A stretch of 64,000 nt of DNA from Cheilinus undulatus. Taxonomy: Eukaryota > Chordata > Actinopteri > Labriformes > Labridae. The stretch is taken from contig NC_054869.1 of assembly GCF_018320785.1 (NCBI RefSeq), positions 37,599,789-37,663,788 on the forward strand, written 5' to 3'. This document shows positions 36,171-47,460 of the stretch, piece by piece; the first letter of the stretch is position 1; every line of letters begins with the position of its first letter. The position numbers and the translations under genes are program-made. Below the pieces are notes generated by a model. The model saw only the letters and a list, made by a program, of their open reading frames with translations. It did not search any database and had not been told where the DNA came from.

Positions 36171-39100
36171 ATGTCAGTCACTGAGGATCTACCAGACATG
36201 GATGGAGCAGATCTCTTAGGGCTTCTCTTCCACAGTGGAGAGGGTGGAGCTACTGAGCCTCTCTTTCCTGATGAGACTGGACTCATTGAATCCTGGCTGT
36301 CTGAACAAGATGTAAGAGAAAAAAAACTTTTTTTTTTTGTTGATTCATAAAAAAGCATGTTGGAGTGTAACACAGTTTGTTTTCCTGCACAGATGTTGAC
36401 AGGTATGGATACTGAAGACTTCCTGTCTAGTCTGTTGGAGGGAGAGGACAACATGGGGGATTTCTGCCCCTCTCGCTCTCCCTCAGGCAGCGACAGTGGG
36501 ATTTCTGATGACAGCAGCACTGGAGTTGGAAACACCAACCATCTGGGATGCCCCAGCCCCCAGGGTAGTGATAGTGATGTTGTTCCCAGTCCCAGCTACT
36601 CCCAGCCCAGCCCGGTGCCCTCTGACAATGCCCTGGTCCCCGGTGAGCAGCAGACAGAGAGCCTGGAGGCCCTAACAGTCCAGGCAGACCACAGCTACTC
36701 CATGCTGCAGAGCGATGACAGGGACATGGATGTGCTGCAGAGTGTGAGGGCGGAAAAGCTTGATACAGATGTCTTCATTGATCTGGGTATGTTTAGGCGA
36801 AGGAACCGGATTTTTGAGGCTTTGAACTTGGAGTATTTTATAAATTAGTTGCTAGCCATGTTGTTAAGTCTCGTGCAGCTGCAAGCAGTTGTGGTTATGA
36901 TGTTGCATGTCTCAATTTATACTGGTACATATATTGTCTTGTTTTATAAGCCCCAGCCAACTTTTTAGAACAAAAAGAAGTGCAGCTTATATCCCAGATC
37001 TTATGGTATATACAAGTCAAAGGCATCTAAAGGTTTGCACCATCTGCATTTTATTGTACTTGTACTGTGAAAATAAAGATGTCTTATCTTATATTTTAAT
37101 TAATATGAAATATGATCCTGTATTTCCCCTGTGTCAGATGACTATGTGAGCGAAGTGATGGAGGAAGACATCAGCAGCAGCGAGCTGCCCTGCACTCTCG
37201 CCATCGAGGACTCAACACAAGCATCAACCGAGCCAAATGCAACAGACCAGGTCAGTTTTTCCTCTTTAACTCTATCACGTACTTGTTTTTTGGTCCTGTA
37301 ATGTAGCTTTCCTGAAGATAAATCATTTCTTTGTACGTAACTCAGATATGCAATACAGCTGTAAAGTGGTTCACTGCATGTTGTATGACGCAACTGTGGT
37401 ACAATACTGTATTTCAGTGAACTATCGAAAATGTAACAGGTGTGAAAATCTTCATCTTTTCTTCCTTCAGTTCCAGTTTAAAGAGATTGTGCTCACTGAG
37501 GAGGAGAAGCGGCTTTTGTCGAAAGAGGGATTAACTATTCCCACACACATGCCTCTCACAAAGGTAATCAAAGTCTACAAATGTTTATCTTATCTTGGGC
37601 TCTTTTTTATTTTACTGACTGATACTGAAAGGTGATTTAAGTAAGAACATCTTCCAAAAGCTGTAAATGTTTATAGCAGTGACATGTTTCTGATAAATCT
37701 GATAAATCGTCTCTGTGCGATAGTTATTTAATTATTTCCTTTCAAACCTTTGTTGCCATACATGCTGATGTTATCATGTTGACATTGTGTTACTATTTTT
37801 TTGTCTGTGTGCAGGCAGAGGAGAGGACCCTGAAGAGGATCAGGAGGAAGATCCGCAACAAGCAGTCTGCTCAGGAGAGCCGCAAGAAGAAGAAAGTGTA
37901 CGTTGATGGACTGGAGAACAGGTGAGATTTAAAAGCTGAATTTAAAAGCTACTGTACAGCTAAGTCATTCCCTATGGGAGCCCTGTCCTTGTGGAAGTGT
38001 TCGTCAGTAGAGATTATTATGATGGCAGCTTTTTTAAGAATATCTTGATATCAAAATATCTTAAGAGTTTCAAACTGGACTGGTTGCAATTAGTGGGTTT
38101 TCAAGGTGGTCCATAAAATATTTTCAAAAATTAAAATGCCTTTTTTACTTAGCCTTTGGGGACATCTTCTAGAAAACCTTTTTTAAACAGATCAACACTC
38201 CTAACCTAAGGAAAAAGAGAAAATTATGAAACATAAACAATGATCAGTTTTCCTCTTCCAAATGGCCAAAATTATTTTTCCAATATTAAAGTAGCTGTAA
38301 ATCACTTTTGTAAATTGGCATGATTATGTTAATGTGGCTCTACAGTTTGATAACAGTATGAGGAGTTTTAGCTTAAACTGCAGGAAGATTGTTTTTAGTG
38401 TGTTAAGTAGGTTAACTGGTTTTGAAAATAATCAATGTAAAACTCCCCCATGGTTAGTAATACTGTTGAAATGTATTCATCCTTTAGGGCCTGTGTCCAT
38501 AGCTGGCTTTTCTAGCACTGGCAGTTCTTATTTTCAATTCAAACCCAGTGTAGTCCAGCGTTCTGAGCGCTCAGCACCCTGGGCAGAAAAACGCCCCCAG
38601 CTTCAGTTTTTTTTGTCACTGCGCTTAGTGCACTTTCAGTTGAAAACCGTTAACTTTTGGAACAGTGCTGCACTTGTCAATGTTGCTTCTCCCTCACTTG
38701 CCAATCAAAATCAAGAAGGGGCGGGACTTCTGGCAGAAGTGGAAGAGAAACTGACCCGTCTTTTTTCAAGGGTGAAAATTCCTGGTCTGCTGCTGCTGCC
38801 TGTGTCAGGACAGGGTTCCTTTTATATTGTCTTCATTTTTGTCTGTGCGAGCTTTCCTTGAAATACTGAAATATGAAGTACATGGTTATTTTAAAACAAA
38901 GAAACATATTCTACTGAGGACAGCAGGATTTGTATTTTTTGTAACATAGTAATGCTGGTGAGAAGTCCTCTGAGAGTGAGGTTACAGGCATTAGCACTAA
39001 AAAGGCCGGCTACAGACACTAGCCCTTGAACAGTTTAAAACTGCACATGTTAACCGAGGGCACAGATCAGAGTTTGTCCAAAAGGTGACTCCTCCCTCAT

Positions 39101-40776
39101 GAAAAAATCTCTTCTTTGATTCAGCAGTTAGGTTTATTAGATGGTAGCATTAAATTGATTTGACAACAGATTTGTTCATGCCACATTATTCACTGATAGA
39201 TGGTGTTTGTCACCTGATACTGATGTTAAATCAATGCACCTCTAACTATTTTGGTCTCTGTGATAAGAAATTTTCATACTGTTACATCTCTGGTCTTATG
39301 GTAGTGTTGTACATCCAATGTTTTATTTAATGTTTTATTTGTTTTTGTTCAAAACTTTAATCATTGAATCACTGTCCACCACAGGGTTGCCATCTGTACT
39401 GCACACAACCTGGAACTACAGAAGAAAGTCCAAATGCTTCAGAAACAGAACATGTAAGAACTCTGAGATATTTTATCTTCTACAATAAATACCACATTTA
39501 GATCATGTTTTTTCTCTTTGTTAAATGTTCCTTCTTTATTTTTCAGTTCCTTGATCGAGCAGCTGAGGAAACTACAGGGAATAGTGAAGATGTCGACCAT
39601 GAAGGCCAGCACCACTAGCACCTGTGTCATGGTACATGAGTTAATATTACTGCTGCTTTTCCCCTCATGAATACTGGTGTCATATTGAGTGTATAAGCTC
39701 TTTGTCATGGTGCTTGTAGTGCCACATTATGTAATAATGCCGCATTATGTAATAATGTAATAAATTTTCAATTCATTATGTAATAACATCACATTGTGTA
39801 AGCCACTAAGTGGTTAGGGTTAGGGCAAGGTAGTAGGGTATACCCTGTAGCCCACCTTAAGTCCTAGGGTTAAGGTTAGGTGTTTAGTCTAGAGCCCTGA
39901 AGGGGGTTAGGTTTGGGCATAAGTCACTAAGCGGTTAGAGTTAGGGCAAGGTAGCTGGGTAAGGCATACCTTGGAGCCCACACTAAGTCTTATGGTTAGG
40001 GTTATTACATAATACGGCGTTATTATATAATGTGGCGCTACAGTGCTGTACAACTCCCTCACTCTCTCTTTGTCTTCGTCCTCCAGGTGTTCCTGCTCTC
40101 GTTCTGTCTCATCATCTTCCCGTCAGTCAATCCGTTTGGCGGAAACACAGAACAAAAGGAAGTCTACACACCATCATCCAGTAAGTGTCCTCATTATAAA
40201 GAAAAGTCTTTCCCTTTTACTATAAAACACCGTCAGTTTTCAGCATTTTGTTAAAGAACTGAACATTTTCTTCTAATGGTTTTTAATTAAAATGCCTAAA
40301 CGTGTGAATACTCACTTTGTTTGTTCAGCATTGTTTACCACTTTCCCTCTTTAATTGCAGTCATCTCCCGCGCCTTACGCTCGATCAATGTAATGCCACA
40401 GGAAACAACAGACGCCAAGATTTACTTGGATTCTGATGACGAAGAACAAGAAGAGCTTTTCATCATACACCAAGCAGAAATAGAAAACCATAAAGCTATC
40501 TTTGCCGGCGGTCAAAATAACCACACCCCTGACTACCAGAGGGTGGAGAAGTCCGAGTCAGAATCTGGAGTGAACAGCAACTCATCTGCAGACTTCCCCG
40601 GCCCGGCTCAGGCTGCAGAGATGTCCCCAACAGGAGTCGGCGCCTTAAAGGATGGATCCACTGATGCTTCTGTGGCATCAGCTGTGGCGTATGATGTCAC
40701 AGGATCCAAAGATAATTGGATAGACCCAGACCCTCCATCTGTTATATTACAACAGCATCGCTCAGATGAGATGTAG
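36171..40776 (+). CDS. creb3: CREB3 (Luman)-type membrane-bound bZIP transcription factor
   Basis: CREB3-family factors sit in the ER membrane. They are cut by Site-1/Site-2 proteases in the Golgi, and the N-terminal half then enters the nucleus. Exons are 36171-36311, 36393-36786, 37138-37250, 37471-37563, 37815-37921, 39385-39453, 39547-39631, 40087-40180 and 40361-40776, giving 1512 nt and 503 aa. Seen: LxxLL motifs at 15-19 and 58-62, [10 protein letters not shown], an HCF-1-binding DHSY at 146-149, basic region [18 protein letters not shown] (about 256-273), a leucine zipper, a membrane helix [19 protein letters not shown] (about 333-351) and an S1P-like SRALR. The C-terminus is acidic with PSVILQ near the end, as in human CREB3. 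DHxY, KVYV and PSVILQ favour CREB3 over CREB3L3/L4, although the RSDEM end recalls CREB3L4. Family certain; orthology about 0.75. Confidence 0.9.
36950..37097 (+). repeat. LINE 3'-tail fragment in creb3 intron 3
   Basis: 'ggtttgcaccatctgcattttattgtacttg' followed by 'gaaaataaagatgtcttatctta' is the typical 3' end of a fish L2/Rex-type LINE. It is heavily 5'-truncated. Confidence 0.5.
37922..39384 (+). other. creb3: creb3 intron 6, with a GC-richer insert
   Basis: Between the basic-region exon and the zipper exon. The 38500-38780 stretch is less AT-rich and includes the palindrome 'tgagcgctca' and 'cagcaccctgggcagaaaaacgcccccagc'. It looks like an interspersed element of unknown family. An open frame across it is not protein-like. 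Confidence 0.4.
39715..40042. mobile_element. Fold-back/MITE element with TTAGGG-like core in creb3 intron 8
   Basis: Terminal inverted repeats of about 40 bp are visible. The left end is 'tagtgccacattatgtaataatgcc' and the right end the complement of 'ggcgttattatataatgtggcgcta'. Inside are two diverged direct copies of about 110 bp, each beginning 'agtcactaagcggttag' or similar and containing 'ggttagggttagggcaagg'. No ORF. The element ends about 44 bp before the acceptor of the exon encoding the membrane helix. Superfamily is unassigned; no clear target duplication. Confidence 0.65.
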
Positions 40777-41600
40777 TAGGGAGTTGAGGATACATTTTAC
40801 CAGCAGAGGGAGCCATATTTTTGATTTTTAGCAGAGGGACATTAAAACTTTCATAGGGATAGGGGAAAATATTTGTTCTAATCAAGATATATGATAATCT
40901 CTGTCCCTACTTTCCCCCTTTAACAGCCCTCTAATGTACTACTCTTACTTCATTTGCACTTTTTTTCTCATTCCTTGTTCCAGAGGACAAGAAAACTGGA
41001 GAGATGTCCATATTTCAGCAACGTAAATGCTGCAGTTTTAATACAGGCCTGTGTTTTGAAGGCTTATAGTGCCGAGGGCTCTAAAATGATTGGACAATAT
41101 GGTGCTGATGACCAAATTTTCAAATACAAACACCTTAAAAAAAACAAACAAAGATGCAGTAAGTTACTTCAAGAGAAGTATTACTTGATTACTTTAAACC
41201 AAATTTTAGGGAGAGTTTAGTTTGACTCTCCTCTGTCTGATCACCATCAGATCCAGGCATTAAGCTGCTCATTAATGACTCTCATAGTAAATTAGTGTGA
41301 ATGAAATCGTCCAACAGTTTGCACCGCAAACTAGCCAGAAAACTCCATTGCTTAGTAGGAGATTAGCTGCTTGACTCATAAAGCTTGATCAAAGTGGTTG
41401 TTGGACCACATTAACGCTTAAGCCATTGCAGGACATTTGGCCATGTAGGAGACTTGTAAAGTTTGTTAGTATTTCCCTTGTAACAAGGGTATCCATGCTG
41501 TTTTTATTTTATTTTTAATTTTGGATGCATTTGTTTTATGTTGTACAGTAAAGCACGAAAAAATGCACAATAAACAAAATGCCGCTCCCTTAATTGTTAG
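40777..41600 (+). other. creb3: creb3 3'UTR
   Basis: Sequence after the stop, with AATAAA in 'gcacaataaacaaaatg' near 41569 as the best polyadenylation signal. Small ORFs here (for example 40954-41220) have no recognisable similarity and are treated as chance. Confidence 0.55.
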
Positions 41601-43250
41601 TGACCCACAGCCTGTATCTACAATCTCCTCTTATTGAACTTCCTGGGACTGTTCTTACCTCCGTAAACCTGACTGATATTACTGAATAAGGGGTCTTACA
41701 TATTTGCCCAGAACACCGTGTTGCAGTAAAAATACTCAAAAATGTAATGACCTGTTGTCAGTGATGCATTTTTGTTCTTTTTTGTGTATTTCTCACTTTA
41801 TTGTCAGTAATTAATGGAATCTAAATGGTATTGGAACTGCTGTTTGTCATCGACAGTCAATGAGATTTTAAATGTTGATCATGTTTAGCAAATGCACTGA
41901 CATTTGACATAGTGTATGAAGGGAATGTAAATACGCTTCTATATGATTGTAGCTCTTCTGTACATTTGAACTCTATGTATAAGACATGTCTGGACCTCTA
42001 TAATAATAAAATTTTTATAAGTCACAAAGATTTGAGCTTTCCTGAACATATAGAATCATCAAGGAAAATAGGTGAGCGTAGTCTTGTCTGCAGTGTTAAC
42101 TTCAAATTCCACAATTTGAGGCTGATACCCATGCAAAACCCATTATTTAGAGATGCCATGAGAGAGACAGCAGTGTGGACAATATATAAGCTGACTGACT
42201 CCAGAAAGGAAGGTTTCATGATTTTCGTTTCCCAAAAGAGGAAAGAAAAAGATAAATATGTGGAAATTTGTGCTGTATTTTACAACCGCCTCTCTTAAGT
42301 GCCTCTTCTGTTGAAGATTTTGCTGCAATTTTTGACTATGATTATTTAAGGCTTTGGGCAACATAGAATTTTAAACTTGCATGCAATACTGAAAAAATTC
42401 AGACTATATTTATACCTGTTTTGACCTCTAGGTCAAAAATATTAGTCTTAGTCTCACTATTTCTTGCTTATAATCACCAAAACTTAAAGGCAGACTTCTA
42501 TTTAACACTTTTCATCCTTACTGCATGTTTTGGGAGTTACATGACTTGATCAGAGGTGCTGGGATTTCAGAGCCAGTCTTGGATTTTCCCCCATCCTCCC
42601 AGACACTTCTTACAGCATTTAGAGCAGCAGTTACCAAAACTTTTAGCAGCTTAATGTTGTTGATGTGACAAGTATGATGAGTGCCTTGGGTTTTTTACCC
42701 GTGGTAATCCAGGGTTATTTGGGGGATTTTGTTTGGAGAGAATATGAAGTTAAATTTCATGTGCAAAGATCACTGAACTTTAATGAATAGCTGGTAAACA
42801 TTTCCTGCCTGGCTTTTAAGGTAACATCAGCTGTTGGGGAATAACAACTGACTATATAAGGAGCTGCTGATGACTCACCATGTGTGAGGCTGTAATCATG
42901 AGTCACGAGCTTATTCAACATGTTGTGACAAGTTAAGCAGTTACAGAAAGGTCACTTTATGAACGACCAGCAGGTGGCGATCTCAGTCCATATTTCTGAC
43001 ATGAGTGCTCTGCTGTCTGCCCCATTCATGGTGTATTTTAGGTTAAAGGTCGTCCCTGTCTCACAGGCTGTTAAGTTCATTTGCACTGAGCAAATGTCAG
43101 CGTAGTTTTGCATTCATTGTTTCTTTTGATAAGAAAACAACTCTCAGGGAGGTGACAGGGGTTAGAATCAAGCCTATTTCGGGTGAATTTACTCCAATTG
43201 TAGCATATGTATGGTGGCCCTGAGGGTCAACTACAAAAAGGTTTCCCCTG
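41601..43250. other. Intergenic DNA between creb3 and gadd45g, first part
   Basis: No gene supported. Two AP-1-type sites, TGACTCA at 42871-42877 (preceded by TGCTGA) and TGAGTCA at 42899-42905, lie 28 bp apart and are discussed as a finding. The frame at 41912-42298 shows no recognisable domain. Confidence 0.4.
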
Positions 43251-43254
43251 AATG

Positions 43255-44040
43255 ATTAAAAAAAGACAAGTAGTTAATAAGTTAAAAAAAAAAAGAAAAA
43301 ACAAAAGCATTTTATGACATGAAAACCCCTTTCATGGAAAAAAAGCCAAATGCAACATGATTTGTGAAATATTAAAAAAACTCCATGAAACACAAAAACA
43401 TTTATGAAACAAAAATATTATGTGACCCATAAAAGCAACAAATGATATGTTTTTGTTTCATTTGCTAGTTCATCTAAAGTTTTAATTAATGCCTTTGAAT
43501 TTAAAAACATCTTTTTGTGTTTATTTTTAATTTTTTTACATGAATAACAAAAACATCAGATTTTTAAGCATTTCATTAGTGGTTAAAAGTTAAATGAGTT
43601 TCATTAAATGTTTTTGATTTACAAATGTTTTTTGAGTTTCATTACAGGTTTTTTGATCAACAAGTTTTTTTGAATTTCTGAATTGAATTTGAAGTTATTT
43701 AAGGTTTCGTTGAATGTTTCTGATTTATGAATGTTGCTCAGTTTAAGCAATTTTTGTTTACGGTTTTAAATGTTTTTGATTCCTGAAAGTTTTTGAGTTT
43801 CAGTAGCCTAGGTTTTTTTTAAAGGTTTCATGTTTTGATTCCTGAAAGTTCTTGAGTTTCAGTAGTTTTTTTTTAAGGTTTCATTAAAAAAATTTTTGAC
43901 TCATGAACGTTTTAAGTTTCAGCATTTTTTTTTAAGTTTCAGTAGGCTAAATGTTTTTGGTTCTTGAATATTTTTTTGAGTTTTCTGTTTTAATTTTTTT
44001 TCTGTGTTTCTCTCAATATTTTCACTAAATGTTTTTTTTA
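43255..44040. repeat. AT-rich palindromic/tandem repeat region
   Basis: The right part (about 43500-44040) has many diverged copies of a 50-60 bp unit built on 'gtttttgattcatgaatgtttttgagtttcagtagg'. The left part (about 43310-43440) is A-rich ('catgaaacacaaaaacatttatgaaac') and is the reverse complement of that unit. The region could therefore fold back. Non-coding. Confidence 0.6.
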
Positions 44041-45790
44041 GTTAAGTGAAAGTGTTGCAGTTCACCTTCAGGGCTGCTGTAGTTGTCAATGTTTGTGAAT
44101 GGAAAATTTGCTTCATGATTAGTTTATAGGCTTCTCAACTTATTCCTTTAACTTGAATTCCTCTCATTGATTAGTTCTACTGAACTGACGCGATGTTCAG
44201 GTCAAGACAAGGCCACCTAACCGATGTAAACACCGTCTACAGCCCTCGGCATCTATCTGTAAAGGGAATAATGTTGAATGTAAACACTTGCAGTGCAGCC
44301 CTGCTGATAAGATAAACTCCTGACCGTGGCACGTGGCGCTATTGAGCAGGGGTCCACGCGCATCTGTCGGGCATCTGCCGCAGAGTACTGAATGTAGAGG
44401 GCTAATTAGAAGTGTTGGGGTGCACGCAGAACACACACACTTAGCCTACATCCTCCCCAGCCCCCTGAAAGGACCGGGGGCAGGTGGAGGACGTGAGTAT
44501 TGTTGTGACACAAAAGTGTGTCGCCTCTTTTTCTCCTGAGGAGAGACGACACGCGCCAAGTCAGCCTAGCAATTAAGCCCCCTTTTAAAAGGAGCGAACA
44601 AAAAGTGGCGTGTGCCGGACACAAGCTGTTCCACTCCCTCCTCCTCCTCCAAAAAGGAAAAAAAAAAAACATTAACAAATCTCATCCAAATGCAGGTCAG
44701 AACAGTTTCCTTGATCTCACTACCTTAAATCTCAGGTAGACTCAGGTAAACACAGCAACACGTTGAGTAACAGGTCTGGATGAAGGCGCGTGCAGGTGCG
44801 CCATCAACAAGCTGTTTATTCAGGGCAAGGTAGGCTAAAGCTCGGCGACAGGGAAAGTTCACACTAAATTTAACACAGCAGTGATTCCCCGGGCTGGGAA
44901 AGTCCAGTTCTTAAGAGATTGTTCCAGAAGTTATGGTTGACTCCTTTCGCTTCCTGCACTTTAGCAGGCACTCACCTGGTCTGCTATTCTCAGATTATTT
45001 TACCCATCTCGGAAATCATCGGTTGTTGTTGCAGAACCGTTACATAATCGACAAACACGACAGGTTTGATTCCTGGTATTCACTGATGAATTATTATTGG
45101 TGAACAGGGGAATTACACGGAAATAGATAGATAGATAGATAGATAGATAGATGCTACTAACAATTATACTAATATGCTGTTATGCGCAGTCTTAGGCTAA
45201 ATATGACTATTTCCAGCCCCTTTATAAGCTATATGTTTTTATAAAGAGGGTATATAGTAGTAAAAATATCGTTATATGCATACATGCATACATATTAATG
45301 CAAATAAGGATATACCCCTTTATTCGTGCATATAAGCCCTTACATGTAGGTATAAGGCACGTGAAATCAGCTACAGATGAGATGTAGCCAGTTTGGTCCA
45401 AACAAAAGCATTAGGTTACATAAAATAATTCGGTTTATCATTTTAAAAATCTATTTTAAAAGCATGCAGCACATGATTTAAATTATGTATTGTATATTGA
45501 ATGTAGGTCATTCATAAACAGGCATTTGTCGTAATATTATCGTGTCAACAGATGGCCACTTTAACTCGTTATTGTGACATTACAGCTGTTTGCACAGACT
45601 CTATTCGTCCGTCGTAAACAGGACTTTTAGTTTTTGCTCATTGTGATGATGTTGGATGTTGACAACGCAGGCAGGAATCGTTGGTGGGTGGGGGGGGGAT
45701 TTCTTGAAAGGTTGTAATCTTGCCCCACGTGGGGTTGTCAACATGCTCCGCGTAACTGCCAAGGGACTTTTGCTTCCCTTACCCCGGCTG
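44041..45790. other. Upstream region of gadd45g
   Basis: No coding gene. The 44200-44700 part is richer in GC and CpG than its surroundings and has no repeat signature, so it could hold an enhancer. It is followed by the GATA-type microsatellite at 45123-45152 and AT-rich DNA. Confidence 0.4.
45123..45152. repeat. (TAGA)n microsatellite
   Basis: About seven perfect copies of a TAGA/GATA tetranucleotide. Confidence 0.9.
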
Positions 45791-45890
45791 ATCCGAGCCA
45801 ATGGTAGGAGACCGATGCGGAAAGACCGCCCCTTGCCGAGAAACTACGCTGAGCTGCTATAAATCCTCCCACAGCCTGTTCCGAGCTCAG
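45790..45890 (+). promoter_or_regulatory. gadd45g: gadd45g core promoter (CCAAT and TATA)
   Basis: CCAAT at 45798-45802 lies about 55 bp upstream of TATAAA at 45858-45863. Transcription should start about 25-30 bp after the TATA box, near 45888-45893, leaving a short 5'UTR before the ATG at 45972. A compact TATA/CCAAT promoter fits a rapidly inducible stress gene. Confidence 0.75.
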
Positions 45891-45971
45891 AATAACGCAG
45901 GAGACTACACAGATAACACACACAGACTCTTTCTCTTCACTGACGAGCACTATCGCGCTTGGATTATAACT

Positions 45972-46788
45972 ATGACTTTGGAAGAGATCCACGGACAGGA
46001 GAACACAATGGAAAATACAGACAGGTAAATATTGAACATTTTAAAGCTGCTGATTTTACGCGTTACTGTATTCAAATGTGCCGGTGTCTGATGATGTGTC
46101 TCTCTTTGTGAAGGGTGCAAAGTGCAGGCGCAGCCCTGGAGGAGCTGCTGGTGTCTGCTAAGAAGCAGGACTACCTCACAGTTGGAGTTTATGAATCTGC
46201 AAAAGTCATGAATGTGTAAGTATGACAATCCGTGAAACCTATAATAAAACTGTCTTTACAATAAATGTACGCATTTAAGAGATGGAGCTGTTTTCTGACC
46301 ATGCCTTTGTCTTGTCCCACAGTGACCCAGACAGCGTGGCATTCTGCGTCCTCGCCACCGATGAGGAGTACGAGTGTGACATCGCTCTGCAGATCCACTT
46401 CACCCTCATCCAAGCTTTCTGCTTCGATAACGACATCAACGTGGTGCGCGTTAACGACATCGAGCGGCTGGCGGACCTCGTGGGTGCAGACGAGACCGGC
46501 GAGCCCAAGGACGCGCACTGCATTCTTGTCACGGTACGTTTCCCCGGATGCACCCACACTCAGCCAATGAATCATGCATGCCTCACTCCTCTTGTCTGAC
46601 TTTTTTCCTGCACACTACTGCATGTCTATGGCAGGTGTTCTGAATCTAAATGCGTCCTTCTATTTTGATTCCAGAGCCCCAGTGCAAACCCATGGAAGGA
46701 CCCAGCTCTGGATAAGCTGAGCCTGTTCTGCGAGGAGAGCCGCAGCGTGTACGACTGGGTCCCCACTATCACACTCCCAGAGCGCTGA
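45972..46788 (+). CDS. gadd45g: Growth arrest and DNA-damage-inducible protein GADD45 gamma
   Basis: GADD45 proteins are small acidic stress sensors that bind MTK1/MEKK4, PCNA, p21 and CDK1. They also promote active DNA demethylation. Exons are 45972-46024, 46114-46215, 46323-46533 and 46675-46788 with GT-AG borders, giving 480 nt and 159 aa, the same length as human GADD45G. The L7Ae-like fold signature is clear: [22 protein letters not shown], then [25 protein letters not shown], and the C-terminal [24 protein letters not shown]. The start MTLEEIHGQ matches GADD45G and separates it from alpha and beta. The four-exon layout is that of the family. Whether it is the a or b teleost copy cannot be told from this window. 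Confidence 0.96.
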
Positions 46789-47460
46789 AATGACATTTCC
46801 TGAAAAAGCTTCACATGCTGATGATGAAGATGATGAAAAGAAAAGTCATGGAGCTGAGCTTCAGCTGGTGGTGTTGAGCCTTGCTGCCCCACATGTCTGG
46901 ATTAAGAGGCTGCAAAGAGTGCTGCACCCTACCAGTGCATTCTGGGTCAGTACGGTCGCTTCTGGATTACCCTGAGGAAAGGGGTTCAAGTATGGAGGTC
47001 AAAAGTGTGGACTTGGTCATGTGTTTGAAGAGTGGACCAGAAAGCCTGATGGACATTGAGAAGGATTTGGAGTGTACTGCATAGTGCATGAAAAAGTTGT
47101 GACCCAGTTGCTGCCCTAGATTGAAGGCAATGGGGAGCAGAGTAAAGAAGGTCACAGAAATATAGACTGTGCAAGAAATGGGAATGAGAAAGTGCAAAGG
47201 CTGGACTGAAACACATGGAAGAAGATGGTGCTGCAAAGAGAGAATCTGAAAATGGACTTAATTTTTCTTAATCACAGTGCAGCTATCAGGAAATTCTTGG
47301 AATAAGCAGAGACTTTGCTTGCAATCCTGATTTGAGCTGCAACTGCAACACTTTTTTACAATCTTTTATTATTTATTTTCAAATTTGCACACAAAGCAAT
47401 GCAATATGAATTTGAATTGTACTAATTTTTTCATGATTTGTGAATAAAAATGAAATCAAA
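46789..47460 (+). other. gadd45g: gadd45g 3'UTR
   Basis: About 650 bases after the stop, ending with an AATAAA in 'gtgaataaaaatgaaatc' near 47442. The last 120 bases are very AT-rich with ATTTA-like elements ('ttattatttattttc'), typical of unstable stress-response mRNAs. Confidence 0.65.

Noticed and set aside
38334-38861. 175-aa ORF inside creb3 intron 6
   Set aside because: No start context, splice logic or recognisable motif; it overlaps an interspersed-looking insert and is probably chance.
41912-42298. 128-aa ORF downstream of creb3
   Set aside because: Low-complexity composition, no domain and no splice or promoter support.
46189-46575. 128-aa minus-strand ORF
   Set aside because: Shadow of gadd45g exon 3 in the opposite strand.
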